From contig CAVSZO010000063.1 in the NCBI GenBank assembly GCA_963732335.1, forward strand, positions 310,001-374,000: a stretch of DNA of 64,000 nucleotides, read 5' to 3'. Positions within the stretch are counted from its first letter, which is position 1; each line of letters begins with the position of its first letter. Positions 1 through 8,154 of the stretch are shown here, piece after piece. Below the pieces are notes generated by a model that saw only the letters and a program-made list of their open reading frames with translations, searched no databases and was not told where the DNA came from. Source of the DNA: Desertimonas sp963732335 (GTDB taxonomy: Bacteria > Actinomycetota > Acidimicrobiia > Acidimicrobiales > Ilumatobacteraceae). The position numbers and the translations under genes were made by a program.

Positions 1-162
1 TGGTGCCCAGCCGTAGCTGCCGTTGGCGATCTCGGCATCGGTACCACAGACACCCACCGCCAGCGCCTCCACGACCACCGACCCCAGCGCAACACTCGGC
101 TCGGCGACATCGTCGAGCGTCGCTGAACCCGCCGTACCAGGCACGACGGTCACTGCCTGCAT
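1..162 (-). CDS. Zn-dependent (glucose-type) dehydrogenase, N-terminus, runs off the left edge
   Basis: The reverse strand opens with ATG at 162 behind a near-perfect ribosome site (GAGGAGGTGATT). It encodes a start like MQAVTVVPG, then a valine-rich beta strand and the motif GVCGTDAEI. The Cys-Gly-Thr-Asp in that motif is the first zinc-ligand loop of medium-chain dehydrogenases, and the spacing resembles archaeal/actinobacterial glucose 1-dehydrogenases. Only about 53 residues are inside the window, so substrate and cofactor cannot be fixed. The rest of the catalytic domain and the Rossmann fold lie to the left. It may also be another alcohol dehydrogenase of the same family. Confidence 0.75.
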   Translation of the reverse strand, partial: MQAVTVVPGTAGSATLDDVAEPSVALGSVVVEALAVGVCGTDAEIANGSYGWAP

Positions 163-206
163 AATCACCTCCTCGCCAGCCCCGGCCCCCGCGGCATCTG
201 CTCAGA

Positions 207-661
207 TTAGGGCGCGTGCGTCAGCCGGCCCGGTGGGTCCGTCGCGAGCCCGGAGTAGACCGGCTTGACGCCACCCCATCCGTCGCCGGTCACCGGGTCG
301 AGCAGAACGACCGGTGCGGCCTCGGGCGCGTTGAGGTCGATCGGGTAGATCGTCGCCGCGTTCGGTGCCGAGTCCTGCGCGTTGAAATGAGCGAACTGCC
401 GTCGGGTGACCACTCGGGGTGGTCGACGGGGACGTCGAGAGGGACGACGATGCGCTCGTCGCCGCTGACGACGTCGCGGACGACGATCTCGCTCACCCAG
501 TCCGCCTCGGGATGAATGCGCATGAAGGCGACCTGACCGCCGTCCGGGGAGATGCGTGGCTCCACATCGAACGTGTCGGGGTCACCGAGCAGGACGGCGT
601 CCGAGCCGTCGGCGTCGATCCACCACAGGGTCCCGGCAACGCCCGAACCGCAGATCGGCAC
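207..661 (-). pseudogene. TolB-like PD40 beta-propeller remnant, frameshifted and truncated
   Basis: Two reverse frames together read as beta-propeller repeats of the PD40/WD40-like TolB type: RISPDGGQVAFMR, then PEWSPDGSSLI in one frame. After a shift near position 400 comes a further blade (FAHFNAQDS, GWGGVKPVYS) in the next frame. The 5' part of the gene is missing before about 661 and no signal peptide is present. Such proteins are usually secreted or periplasmic. Both the frameshift and the missing start argue for a dead fragment. A dispersed repeat element begins about 65 bp upstream of the truncation. Confidence 0.6.
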
Positions 662-728
662 CCGAAGGAGGCTGTTGCGTTAGCTCCTGCGGAGTGCATG
701 AGTATGCGGTGCTCTGAATGGGCGCCGT

Positions 729-932
729 ATCGGACGGAGTTCAACGCGATGAGAGTTGCGCGCTCATAGAGCGCGGAACTCTCATCGCGCCCGGATCTGT
801 CTTCGCCGATCGACGATGTGATGAGCGATCCGCGCACCTACGGGCAGGTTGCTCATCGCGTGTTCGTGGGCCGCCGCATTGGACCCGTCATCGGGCCCGG
901 CCCGTGCCACTTCCGGAGCATCAGCAGCTGCC
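729..932 (+). repeat. Dispersed repeat R3, copy A (about 200 bp)
   Basis: This stretch matches 31832-32009 over nearly its whole length by eye. Shared blocks include CGGACGGAGTTCAACGCGAT at the left end, GATCCGCGCAC in the middle, and GGACCCGTCATCGGGCCCGG toward the right. Copy A carries an extra hairpin-forming insertion at about 754-785 that copy B lacks. It has no convincing reading frame. It lies just upstream of a 5'-truncated TolB-like fragment, as copy B lies just downstream of a 3'-truncated gene start. Confidence 0.75.
745..789. repeat. 45-nt near-perfect palindrome (hairpin)
   Basis: CGCGATGAGAGTT at 745-757 is exactly complementary to AACTCTCATCGCG at 777-789. Inside, after one G:G mismatch, CGCGCTC pairs with GAGCGCG around a three-base ATA loop. 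That gives 20 base pairs in 45 nt. There is no T-tract, so it is not a typical intrinsic terminator. It sits inside repeat R3 copy A and is absent from copy B. Confidence 0.8.
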
Positions 933-1149
933 CGCAGCGAGTCCGTTCAACATGTGGGCGAGTGCATGGTCATGCATCGTCTCGGGTTATCGGGCTGTGC
1001 TTGCAAGACGACACGGCGGAAACCTGCTGTGTGCGCTCAGCATTCGGCCGAGTGTGACGCTTCGGCGCTGCTACGACCACCGCGACTTCCTTGGACTTTC
1101 TCGTCGAGTGCGTTGAACTCAGTTCGGGGCGCGGCCAAGCCGGACGCGG
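790..1149. other. Gene-free stretch
   Basis: Apart from the right part of repeat R3 (to about 932), no frame here has a plausible start, ribosome site or recognisable product. Short open frames exist on both strands but look like high-GC chance ORFs. Confidence 0.5.
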
Positions 1150-2826
1150 TCAGCGCTTCATTAGCGCGGTGCGCAGCGCTGCCGCGAGGTTGTCAGCCGG
1201 GCGGTCCGAGAGGGTTGCGGCGCGCCAGGCGACGAAGCCGTCGGGGCGCACGAGCACGGCGCCGGACGGCGAGATGCCGTAGGCGTCGGTGAACCCGTCA
1301 CCGAGACAGTGGGCATCGAGCTCCAGGCCGGGGACCTCTGCCGCCGCGGCGTTTGCGGCGTCGCACCACGCCACGCCACGAGCGGCGGCGAGGAGCACGA
1401 AACGTCGGCCGAACAGGTCGAGCGTCGAGCGCCGCTGTACGCCGGAGTCGAGCCACACGTGAGGAGCGCGTGTTCCCGGACGGGCACGGGTCTGACGGGG
1501 GTCGGCGTGCTCGGCGATGTCGCCGGCCCCGCCACCGTCGTCACCATCGTCACCGGTGATCGCCGACGACCGATACACGTAGCCGAGCTCGATCTCCAGG
1601 TCGGCGGCGAAGGGCTGCAGGTCGGTGGCATCGAGGTACGGCGCGGTGCGCGTCACGTAGCGGGTGTACGCCTGTTCGGTGGTCAGCTTGCCGACCGGCC
1701 GGCGCTCGGCGTCATAGGTGGCGAGCAGCTCCGGCGAGGCGACGCCCTTGATGACGAGCGCCAGCTTCCACGCCGCGTCCCATGCGTCCTGGATGCCGGT
1801 GTTGCCGCCGAACCCGCCGTTCGGGGGCATCACGTGGGCGGCATCGCCGGCGAGCAGGACCCGGCCGTCGTGGATGCGGCGGGCGACGTCCGACACCGAG
1901 CGCCAGCGGGCAACGCCGTCGATGCGGACGGCGAGGTCGGAGATCCCGGCGCCGGCGCGCACGAATTCGACGAGCCGCTCCTCGCTGGTGTCCGAAGCCG
2001 CGTTGGTGGCGTCAGGGTTGGTCGCCGGGTCGCCGACGGTGTTGACGCAGAGGAATCCCGACTGGCAGTCCTTCGCGAGCCGGGCGAACCCGCCGAACAT
2101 CGGGTTGTTGATGTAGATCACGCTGATCGGCTTGCCCAGCATCTGCGCCGCGAGATCGGCGGTGAAGTAGATCGTGATGCTGTTGGAGAACACGCCGCGC
2201 CCGTCGAACGGGATCCCGAGCGCCTCCCGGACCGTGCTGTGGGCGCCGTCGGCGGCTACCAGGTAGCCGGTGCGCAGCCGCTGCTCCGCGCCGGTGTCGA
2301 CGTCTCGAACCGTGACGGTGACACCGGTGCCGTCCTGCTCGACGGCGGCCACTTCGCTGCCCTCGATCACCCGAGACCCGACCGCCACTGCGTGGCGGCG
2401 GAGGATCCGCTCCAACCCGGGCTGGGTGACGTACAGCCGTCGGCATGGGCTGAGCAGGTCGTCGACCCCGACGTTCAGTCCGGGCACGATGTCGGACAGC
2501 TTGCGGCCGGCGAGCGAGTCCATGCTGATGATCGCCCCCTCCGGGACGAACTCGCGCTCGGACTGGCGTTTCACCTCGTCCTCGACTCCGATCGACCGGA
2601 GCTGCTCGATCGTCCGCAGATGGAAGTGGGCGGCGCGGGGCAACGGCGACCCGCCGCGGAGTCGCTCGACGACGACCGCCGGGACCCCGTGGCCGGCGAG
2701 GAACGCCGCCGTCGACAAACCGACGAGACCGCCTCCGGCGATCACCACCGCGCCCGCCTGGTCGCCGTGTGCGTGCGCCACTACTCGGCCGCGGGGCGTG
2801 CGGCGGTCCGGGACGCCCTGGAGCAT
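1150..2826 (-). CDS. FAD-dependent aromatic-ring monooxygenase (PheA/TfdB type)
   Basis: Flavoprotein hydroxylase of about 540-558 residues, the usual length for group A phenol/resorcinol-type monooxygenases. Visible motifs in order are the N-terminal dinucleotide fold VVIAGGGLVGLS, the central YLVAADGAHSTVR (the DG motif contacting FAD and NADPH), and GRVLLAGDAAHVMPPNGG with the GD motif binding the FAD ribityl chain. A thioredoxin-like C-terminal domain follows, ending near RPDGFVAWR. It would hydroxylate an aromatic or polyketide substrate with NAD(P)H and O2. The first 15 residues look unlike a family N-terminus, and a GTG at 2781 is a good alternative start. No catabolic partners flank it, so the substrate is unknown. 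Confidence 0.85.
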   Translation of the reverse strand: MLQGVPDRRTPRGRVVAHAHGDQAGAVVIAGGGLVGLSTAAFLAGHGVPAVVVERLRGGSPLPRAAHFHLRTIEQLRSIGVEDEVKRQSEREFVPEGAIISMDSLAGRKLSDIVPGLNVGVDDLLSPCRRLYVTQPGLERILRRHAVAVGSRVIEGSEVAAVEQDGTGVTVTVRDVDTGAEQRLRTGYLVAADGAHSTVREALGIPFDGRGVFSNSITIYFTADLAAQMLGKPISVIYINNPMFGGFARLAKDCQSGFLCVNTVGDPATNPDATNAASDTSEERLVEFVRAGAGISDLAVRIDGVARWRSVSDVARRIHDGRVLLAGDAAHVMPPNGGFGGNTGIQDAWDAAWKLALVIKGVASPELLATYDAERRPVGKLTTEQAYTRYVTRTAPYLDATDLQPFAADLEIELGYVYRSSAITGDDGDDGGGAGDIAEHADPRQTRARPGTRAPHVWLDSGVQRRSTLDLFGRRFVLLAAARGVAWCDAANAAAAEVPGLELDAHCLGDGFTDAYGISPSGAVLVRPDGFVAWRAATLSDRPADNLAAALRTALMKR

Positions 2827-3245
2827 CGACGGCTCGGCATGACCCCCTCGCTTTCGACCTCGACGATTCTGCGGTGCCGGGACCCTACGGACCCGACGGC
2901 GACAGCGTCAAGGTCGATCTCGAGCACCGAACGACAGCGGCGCCCCCGCTGCCCGCCCGCTCATATCCGGCATCACCTACCCGTCGAGGAGACCAGGTCC
3001 CCGGGCCAGAGTGGATGGCGGCGACGCACGCGCCCAGCCGTCGATCCGTCACCGTCCACCTGACGTGGCTGGTCGACGGCGTGGCTCCGCAACGGGCAGT
3101 CGGTGCAGTCGGTCGGTCGGACGACATCGACGGCGGGGCCGCGCTCGGAGCTGTCGTGGGCGGAACAACAACCGTTTTACAACCGGCGCACAACCCTGCC
3201 AAACGAAGATGAGGTGCGTCCTGTGGGACCCAGAAGGAGGCCAAG
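2827..3245. other. Gene-free stretch between monooxygenase and cupin
   Basis: Divergent promoter region for the reverse-strand monooxygenase and the forward cupin. No convincing ORF. The last 15 bases carry a ribosome site (AGAAGGAGGCCAAG) for the cupin start at 3246. Confidence 0.5.
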
Positions 3246-3901
3246 ATGAAGGCACGGATCAGCGTCAGTCTGGCACTGGCGATCTTGACGTCAGTTTGCC
3301 TCGTCGGCGGGGTGTAGTTGCGAGTTCGCCCGTTGGGGGCACCGCTGGACGCCCCCGAACTGTGCCATCCACCGAAGCTGCTGTCGGGACCACGGAAGTC
3401 CCGGTTGCGTCGTCCGTAGCCCCCGGGGCGAGCGAGGCCCCAGCCGCACCGGCCGCGCCGATCTCCGTGATCGAGTTGGCACCGGGGGTCACGGCGGAGA
3501 TCTTTGCAGCCGTTCCGTCCGACCGGGCCCCAGACCAGACCGTGTATCTCGCTCGCTTTGTGTTCGAGCCTGGTAGTGAGATCTTTCCCCACAGCCACCC
3601 CGGCACCGCTGTGCTCGGCGTCGAATCAGGAACCTGGGGTTGGACGTTGCTGGAGGGAACCGCTCATGTCGTACGCGGGGCGGCAGCAGGGAACACTGAG
3701 GTGGAGGACCTGACCGAACCAGGGACCGACGTGATCCTGGAAGTGGGTGACGCGATCTACTACGAGGACGACGTCGTTCACACGGCCCGAAACGCGGGCG
3801 ACGACCAAACTGTCCTCCTTGCCTCGGGGGTGTTCACCCCGGGCGAGCCGCTGCTGATGCCGATCGACATGGATATGGCGCCGGCGACTTCCGCGCCGTA
3901 A
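3246..3901 (+). CDS. Secreted cupin-domain protein (frameshift in the signal peptide)
   Basis: ATG at 3246 follows a strong ribosome site and begins a signal peptide (MKARISVSLALAILTSVCLV). That frame stops at about 3300. The neighbouring frame continues without break as a Ser/Thr/Pro/Ala-rich linker and then a cupin barrel: FEPGSEIFPHSHPGTAVLG, GDAIYYEDDVVHTARNAGDD. The histidines of HSHPG and VVHTARN are the usual metal-binding positions. One missing base near 3297 would join the two parts, so this is probably one exported cupin of about 217 residues with a sequence error or recent mutation. Its role is unknown. Similar secreted cupins often bind metal or small polar ligands. Confidence 0.7.
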
Positions 3902-4139
3902 CCGCCGGCGACGAACAACGCTGCAGCGAGAATGTTGGAAGCCGAGATCGCCCACCGGTGGACGTCTCGCCACCACCCGAGCCGAGCGGCGAACCTCATT
4001 CAGCGACGCCCTTGGGTGGCGTCCCACCTCCGATGGGTGCCGATGGCCACCTGGTCGTGATCTTGGCGAAGCGGTTGGGTGTTGTCGTATCCGCGGCGGC
4101 AGAGTGACCGAGGTCGGCTAACACCTCCTCGGCGAGGTG

Positions 4140-4367
4140 CTAGCCGACTTCGGCCGCCAAGTCGTTGAATTCGGCCGTTCCGACGATGGGCACGGTCAGC
4201 GTCAGCGGGGCGGGCGGTGCGCTCGGCTCCGGCATGGTGGTGCGCCGGCGAGCGAACCACCATCGCCGCTGGTGACGCGGAATGTCCTTCGAGCGGCGCC
4301 GCATTGCGCTTCGTTGCAGTTGTTCGTGCCGGTAGGCGACCTCGTAGGACACGCCGTAGTGGTTCAT
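4140..4367 (-). CDS. Small basic protein of unknown function, 75 aa
   Basis: ATG at 4367 is preceded by AAAGGAG at good distance. The ATG overlaps the stop of the next upstream small gene as ATGA, a sign of translational coupling. The product begins MNHYGVSYEVAYRHEQLQR, is rich in Arg and His in its first half (RRRSKDIPRHQRRWWFARRR), and ends in a Pro/hydrophobic tail. No domain recognised. It is the last gene of a short reverse-strand unit behind the LuxR ATPase. Confidence 0.5.
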   Translation of the reverse strand: MNHYGVSYEVAYRHEQLQRSAMRRRSKDIPRHQRRWWFARRRTTMPEPSAPPAPLTLTVPIVGTAEFNDLAAEVG

Positions 4368-4552
4368 CCCGATGTGGCTCCTTTGCGGGTGTCGGCGTGA
4401 TCCAACGAAGCGGTCACGGGCCGAGCACGGTGAGCCAGAACCCTCACGTCCGCCGCAGGTATGCCGAGCCAGGAGGACGCCGCCGCAGCGACCCCGACGC
4501 CCGGATCGGTCGGCGTCTGCTCCCGCCACCCTGTATCCGTCAGCACTGTCAT
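4364..4552 (-). CDS. Small protein of unknown function, 62 aa
   Basis: Starts at ATG 4552 with GAAGGGG upstream, 51 bp after the LuxR-type regulator stop, and ends in a four-base ATGA overlap with the next small gene. The sequence begins MTVLTDTGWREQTPTDPG and contains an alanine-rich segment (VAAAASSWLGIPAADVRV) that could be a short helix. No known family. Coupling to its neighbour on the same strand as the regulator is the main evidence that it is real. Confidence 0.45.
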   Translation of the reverse strand: MTVLTDTGWREQTPTDPGVGVAAAASSWLGIPAADVRVLAHRARPVTASLDHADTRKGATSG

Positions 4553-4602
4553 GTCGGCCCCTTCGCTCGCTGATCCGAACGTACGGACCGGGCCGCGACG
4601 GA

Positions 4603-7092
4603 TCAATCGGGCAGATGCCCGGGGTCAACGAGCCCTTCATGGATCGCCCACACGGCCGCTTCGGTTCGTCCGCGGACGCCGAGCTTGCGGTAGATCGCCA
4701 CGGAGTGGTGCATGACTGTCTTTGGCCGCAGTCCCAGGGCGCGGGCGATATCCTTGTTGGAGGCGCCGCTCGCCAGAAGTCCGACGACCTGCACCTCTCG
4801 AGGCGTGAGCGACACCGCGGGCGGGGCGGGCTGAACGGGATCACTGGCGGCCTGCGTGACGAGTGTGGCGAGCAAATCGCGGGCATAGGTCATCGCCGCC
4901 GTGAGGTTGTCATCCCACGATCGCCTGGCCGCATCCGACGTCCACTGGTCGAAGCGAGCACCTGCCTGGGCGCGCACCAGCGCGATCTCGGCCGTGTAGG
5001 CGTCCACATGTGCTGGGGCGATCGCCCGGCCGCTCGTCGGGATCACGTGGCCGAGACCGCCGTGCAGGTGTGCAGCGATCTTCCACTCGCAGCGCAACGA
5101 TGCGACGGCGACCAGAGGGATGGCGCAGAACGCAGCGACGTGCCACCAGTTATTGCGCTGCGCCATGTCCAAGCCGCGCAGCACCCACTCCAGCGCCCCG
5201 GCGACGTCCCCGCGTCGAACGTCGAGGTAGGCGAGGCGGGCGACCACCCAGGCCTCACAAGACATATCAGCCGCTTCGCGGGCGAGTTCGAGCATCTCCT
5301 CGAGCGTCGGGACATGGGCGACTCGTGGTGCCAACTCACTGGGCAGACTGTCGAGTACGAGTGCGGTGCGGACCGTGATCGATGGTTCGCCGAGACGCTC
5401 GGCGAGCACCAACGCGTGCATCGCCATCTCCATCGCCTGCTCGTCGTCGCCACGTTGCTGCGACGCCAGCGCGCCCCAACACAGCAGCGCCGCCTGCCAT
5501 TGCTCCCACTGGACCTGGCCGGCCAGGGCGAGCCCGGCGCCCACGGCACGAATCGCTCGCTCGTCGTCGCCCAGGTACGTCGCGATGCGAGCCTCGAAGA
5601 GATTGGCCCGGAGACGCAACCGGTCGTCGCCGACGCAGATGGCTAGCCGCGACCCCGACTCCAGATGGTCAAGCACGAGGCGACGCTCATCATCGGTCGA
5701 GATCCGATCGCACATCAGGTTCGCCGACCACAACAGGGCGGAAGCCAGCGTCACCGGCGAGACGTCGGCATCGCCGCCACGCTCGAGCAGCTCGTGCAGC
5801 CAGCCGGCCTCAGTCGCGTAGAAGCCATTGCGGAACCACAGTCCACCGCTGTCGGCGAGCACGGCGAGCGCCTCGCCGACGGCACCCTCGGCGACGAGCT
5901 CTCCAATCACGGAGATCACGTCTGCCCGTGATCGTTCCAATCGGGCAACCGCGCGCCGTTCGCCCGACGCCGCGTAGGCGTCTGCTGCGGCCCGAGCGAT
6001 TACTGCTATGTGGCCGCGACGGGCGTCGGCGAGCTGCTCAAACTCGCCACAGTCGGTGGCAGCGGCTCGGGCGAACTCGCGAACCGGCGCAGATAGCTGG
6101 AAGACCGGTTCACGTCCGGTTCGGTCCGGTTCGACAAGATGGAGATCGACGAGCACCGATAGCGACTCGAAGGTGTCGACCAGTGACGCCACGCCAGTAC
6201 CGATCGCTACGGCGGCGACATCTTCCAGCGAGAACGGCCCGACGAACACGCTGGTCCGGCGCAACAACGCCCGCTCCGTGTCGGTGAGCAAGTCGTAACT
6301 CCATGACAAGCAGGCGCGCAGCGACTGCTGCCGGACGGGCCGATCACCCGACTCGGGGTCCATTGCGTCCAACAGGCTCGCAGTCCCGACCGGCCCAGCG
6401 AGATCAGCGATGGGAAGCGTGGCGCACCGTGCCGCCGCTAACTCCACTGCCAAGGGCAGGCCCTCGACGCGCCGACACACTTCGGCGACGTACCCCGCGT
6501 TTTCCGCGGTGAGGGCGAAGCTCGGTTGCACCGCCAATGCCCGGTCGACGAAGAGTCGCACCGCCTCAGCGCGTCCGATCTCGGTCCAGTCCGACTCGCC
6601 CACACTTGGTGTCGGCAGCCCGCGCAACTCGATGACGTGCTCGCCAGCGACGTTGAGGGCGCGGCGTGTCGTCACGAGAATCCGCAACGTCGGGCACCGG
6701 TCGAGCAGCGCCACCGCCTCGGCGACGGCCGACAGGAGATGGTCGACGTCGTCGAGCACCACCACCGGATCAGACCGCCCGGCCAACACGGCGACGATCC
6801 GGTCAAACGCCGCAACCGACGAGTCGGCACGGAGCCCGACAGACTCGGCGACCAGCCCGAGCAGTTGCGACGGCTCGGATGCGGCGCCGAGGCCGACCAC
6901 AATCGCCGGGTCGAGTCTGCACAGCTCGCCGACAACCTCGAAGGCGACACTGGTCTTGCCGACGCCGCCCGCCCCCGTCAATGACAGGAGTCGCACCCCC
7001 GGCCGACCGAACAGATCGATCACACGTCGCACCTCCTCGTCGCGGCCGATCAACGGTCGACCGAGGATGGTCGCCGGCCAGGTCGTCGTCAA
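4603..7092 (-). CDS. LuxR-family transcriptional regulator with N-terminal NB-ARC-like ATPase
   Basis: 829-residue multidomain regulator. Residues 1-330 form a STAND-type ATPase: GRDEEVRRV at the start, Walker A GAGGVGKTSVAFE, Walker B VVVLDDVDHLL, and LRILVTTRRAL as sensor. The middle 400 residues are helical, TPR-like repeats that usually bind an inducer or protein. The C-terminus is a LuxR/GerE helix-turn-helix: LTPREVQVVGLLASGASNKD, KTVMHHSVAIYRKLGV. Such proteins couple ATP binding to DNA binding, often activating nearby genes. Two tiny genes follow on the same strand, and the ferredoxin gene lies upstream. The effector is unknown. Confidence 0.92.
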   Translation of the reverse strand: MTTTWPATILGRPLIGRDEEVRRVIDLFGRPGVRLLSLTGAGGVGKTSVAFEVVGELCRLDPAIVVGLGAASEPSQLLGLVAESVGLRADSSVAAFDRIVAVLAGRSDPVVVLDDVDHLLSAVAEAVALLDRCPTLRILVTTRRALNVAGEHVIELRGLPTPSVGESDWTEIGRAEAVRLFVDRALAVQPSFALTAENAGYVAEVCRRVEGLPLAVELAAARCATLPIADLAGPVGTASLLDAMDPESGDRPVRQQSLRACLSWSYDLLTDTERALLRRTSVFVGPFSLEDVAAVAIGTGVASLVDTFESLSVLVDLHLVEPDRTGREPVFQLSAPVREFARAAATDCGEFEQLADARRGHIAVIARAAADAYAASGERRAVARLERSRADVISVIGELVAEGAVGEALAVLADSGGLWFRNGFYATEAGWLHELLERGGDADVSPVTLASALLWSANLMCDRISTDDERRLVLDHLESGSRLAICVGDDRLRLRANLFEARIATYLGDDERAIRAVGAGLALAGQVQWEQWQAALLCWGALASQQRGDDEQAMEMAMHALVLAERLGEPSITVRTALVLDSLPSELAPRVAHVPTLEEMLELAREAADMSCEAWVVARLAYLDVRRGDVAGALEWVLRGLDMAQRNNWWHVAAFCAIPLVAVASLRCEWKIAAHLHGGLGHVIPTSGRAIAPAHVDAYTAEIALVRAQAGARFDQWTSDAARRSWDDNLTAAMTYARDLLATLVTQAASDPVQPAPPAVSLTPREVQVVGLLASGASNKDIARALGLRPKTVMHHSVAIYRKLGVRGRTEAAVWAIHEGLVDPGHLPD

Positions 7093-7451
7093 CGTCGGCT
7101 CACGTCAACGCGTCGAAACCACATGCACAATTCGGATCCGCCTTCCAACCGCCGCCGTCCCGACCACAGCCCGGCGAGCGCCGATCCAGAATACCGGTCA
7201 TCGTGCCCGTCGAGGCCGACGGCCCGACCACCAGCGATGCAACACACGAAGGCGACGCCGCAAACCGCCACTCCTGCGCCATGACACGCCGACGGCGTGA
7301 AGACGTCACACGTTGCGATTCAACAACGTCGTCTCGGCGATCAGCCGACCACCGGAGCACTACAAATTCGCCCTCGCGCCACGGAACGGCGCGCCCTAAC
7401 GCCGCCCCACGACCGCGAACGTCCCACGCCGAACTGGCATTGCGGTTTCGC
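7093..7451. other. Gene-free stretch
   Basis: Promoter side of the LuxR regulator plus downstream flank of the ferredoxin gene, both on the reverse strand. No supported gene. A stretch near 7405-7445 resembles a degenerate motif seen at 35406, 51820 and 52880 (see findings). Confidence 0.45.
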
Positions 7452-7751
7452 TCAGGGGCGGACGATGTCGGCGTCGACGATGTCTGTCTCGTCTGCCCGG
7501 GGAACCGCCGAGTTGGGTGGGCCATCGGGCTCGAGGAAGATGCACTCGCCAGGACAGCGTTCGACAGCATCGATGGCGGCTTGTTCGTGGCGGCGCGGCA
7601 CGGCGACGCTTGGGTCGTCGGGGTCGGTCATCACGGTCATCCCGTCGCGGACGTAACCGATGCCGTCATCGAGCACGATGAACAGTTCGGGACAGTGGTC
7701 GACGCACAGCCCGGCCCCCGTGCAGCAGTCCTGATCGATCCAGACTCGCAT
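7452..7751 (-). CDS. Ferredoxin of the cytochrome P450-associated 3Fe-4S/4Fe-4S type
   Basis: ATG at 7751 follows GAGGAGGTGCTGACG, an ideal ribosome site. The longer upstream frame is not needed. The 99-residue protein starts MRVWIDQDCCTGAGLCVDHC and later has VERCPGECIF, giving cysteines in the C-x5-C-x3-CP ... CP arrangement of single-cluster ferredoxins that feed electrons to actinobacterial P450s. The C-terminal acidic tail (about 25 residues) is longer than usual. No P450 or ferredoxin reductase lies beside it, so its partner is elsewhere. Confidence 0.88.
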   Translation of the reverse strand: MRVWIDQDCCTGAGLCVDHCPELFIVLDDGIGYVRDGMTVMTDPDDPSVAVPRRHEQAAIDAVERCPGECIFLEPDGPPNSAVPRADETDIVDADIVRP

Positions 7752-8154
7752 CGTCAGCACCTCCTCGCAGCACGTCGATCGTACGGGCATCTTGGACGGT
7801 GAGCTGGACGAATTCTGCGCTAACCAGCGATGGTGGTCGGCTTGATCCGAGCGCTGAGGGCGTTTGCTACCGACGTCGCACCGGACAGCGCGCCCGCACC
7901 CCGTCCGCCGGTTCGTACGGCCTTGGATGCCGGCGTGCCGTTGCGCGACGTGCAGGAACGCTGTCCGTAGCGCTGGGCAATCTGGGCGTCCTCAGTCTCT
8001 TTGGTCGATCGCCGGTCACTAACGTCCTCACAGCAACCAAAGAGTTCGCGCCCGAGCCCCGACTACGTACAGGCTCACTGGCGCGTCGTTCCCTTGTTGC
8101 GGCCTTGGGGCAGTCATCAGGACTGCCGAGCGTGGTGGCGATACCGTCGAAGTC
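7752..8154. other. Intergenic region holding repeat R1 copy a
   Basis: Divergent space between ferredoxin and acetyltransferase. The only recognised element is repeat R1 at 7981-8053. Confidence 0.5.
7981..8053 (+). repeat. Dispersed repeat R1, copy a (about 75 bp, stem-forming)
   Basis: One of four near-identical elements (others at 39765, 42845, and 52658 inverted). The core includes GGGCGTCCTCAGTCTC, TTGGTCGATC and CAGCAACCAAAGAGTTC. In this copy CTCTTTGGT (7997-8005) is complementary to ACCAAAGAG (8036-8044), with outer arms GGGCG and CGCCC. All copies lie between genes. Confidence 0.85.

Noticed and set aside
1309..3063. 584-codon forward ORF opposite the FAD monooxygenase
   Set aside because: It is the antisense shadow of a clear monooxygenase; composition is Arg/Gly/Asp-rich without motifs.
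3778..3999. Reverse ORF with a membrane-like segment (SNILAAALFVAGGYGAEVAG)
   Set aside because: It lies mostly antisense to the cupin domain and lacks a ribosome site; treated as a shadow frame.
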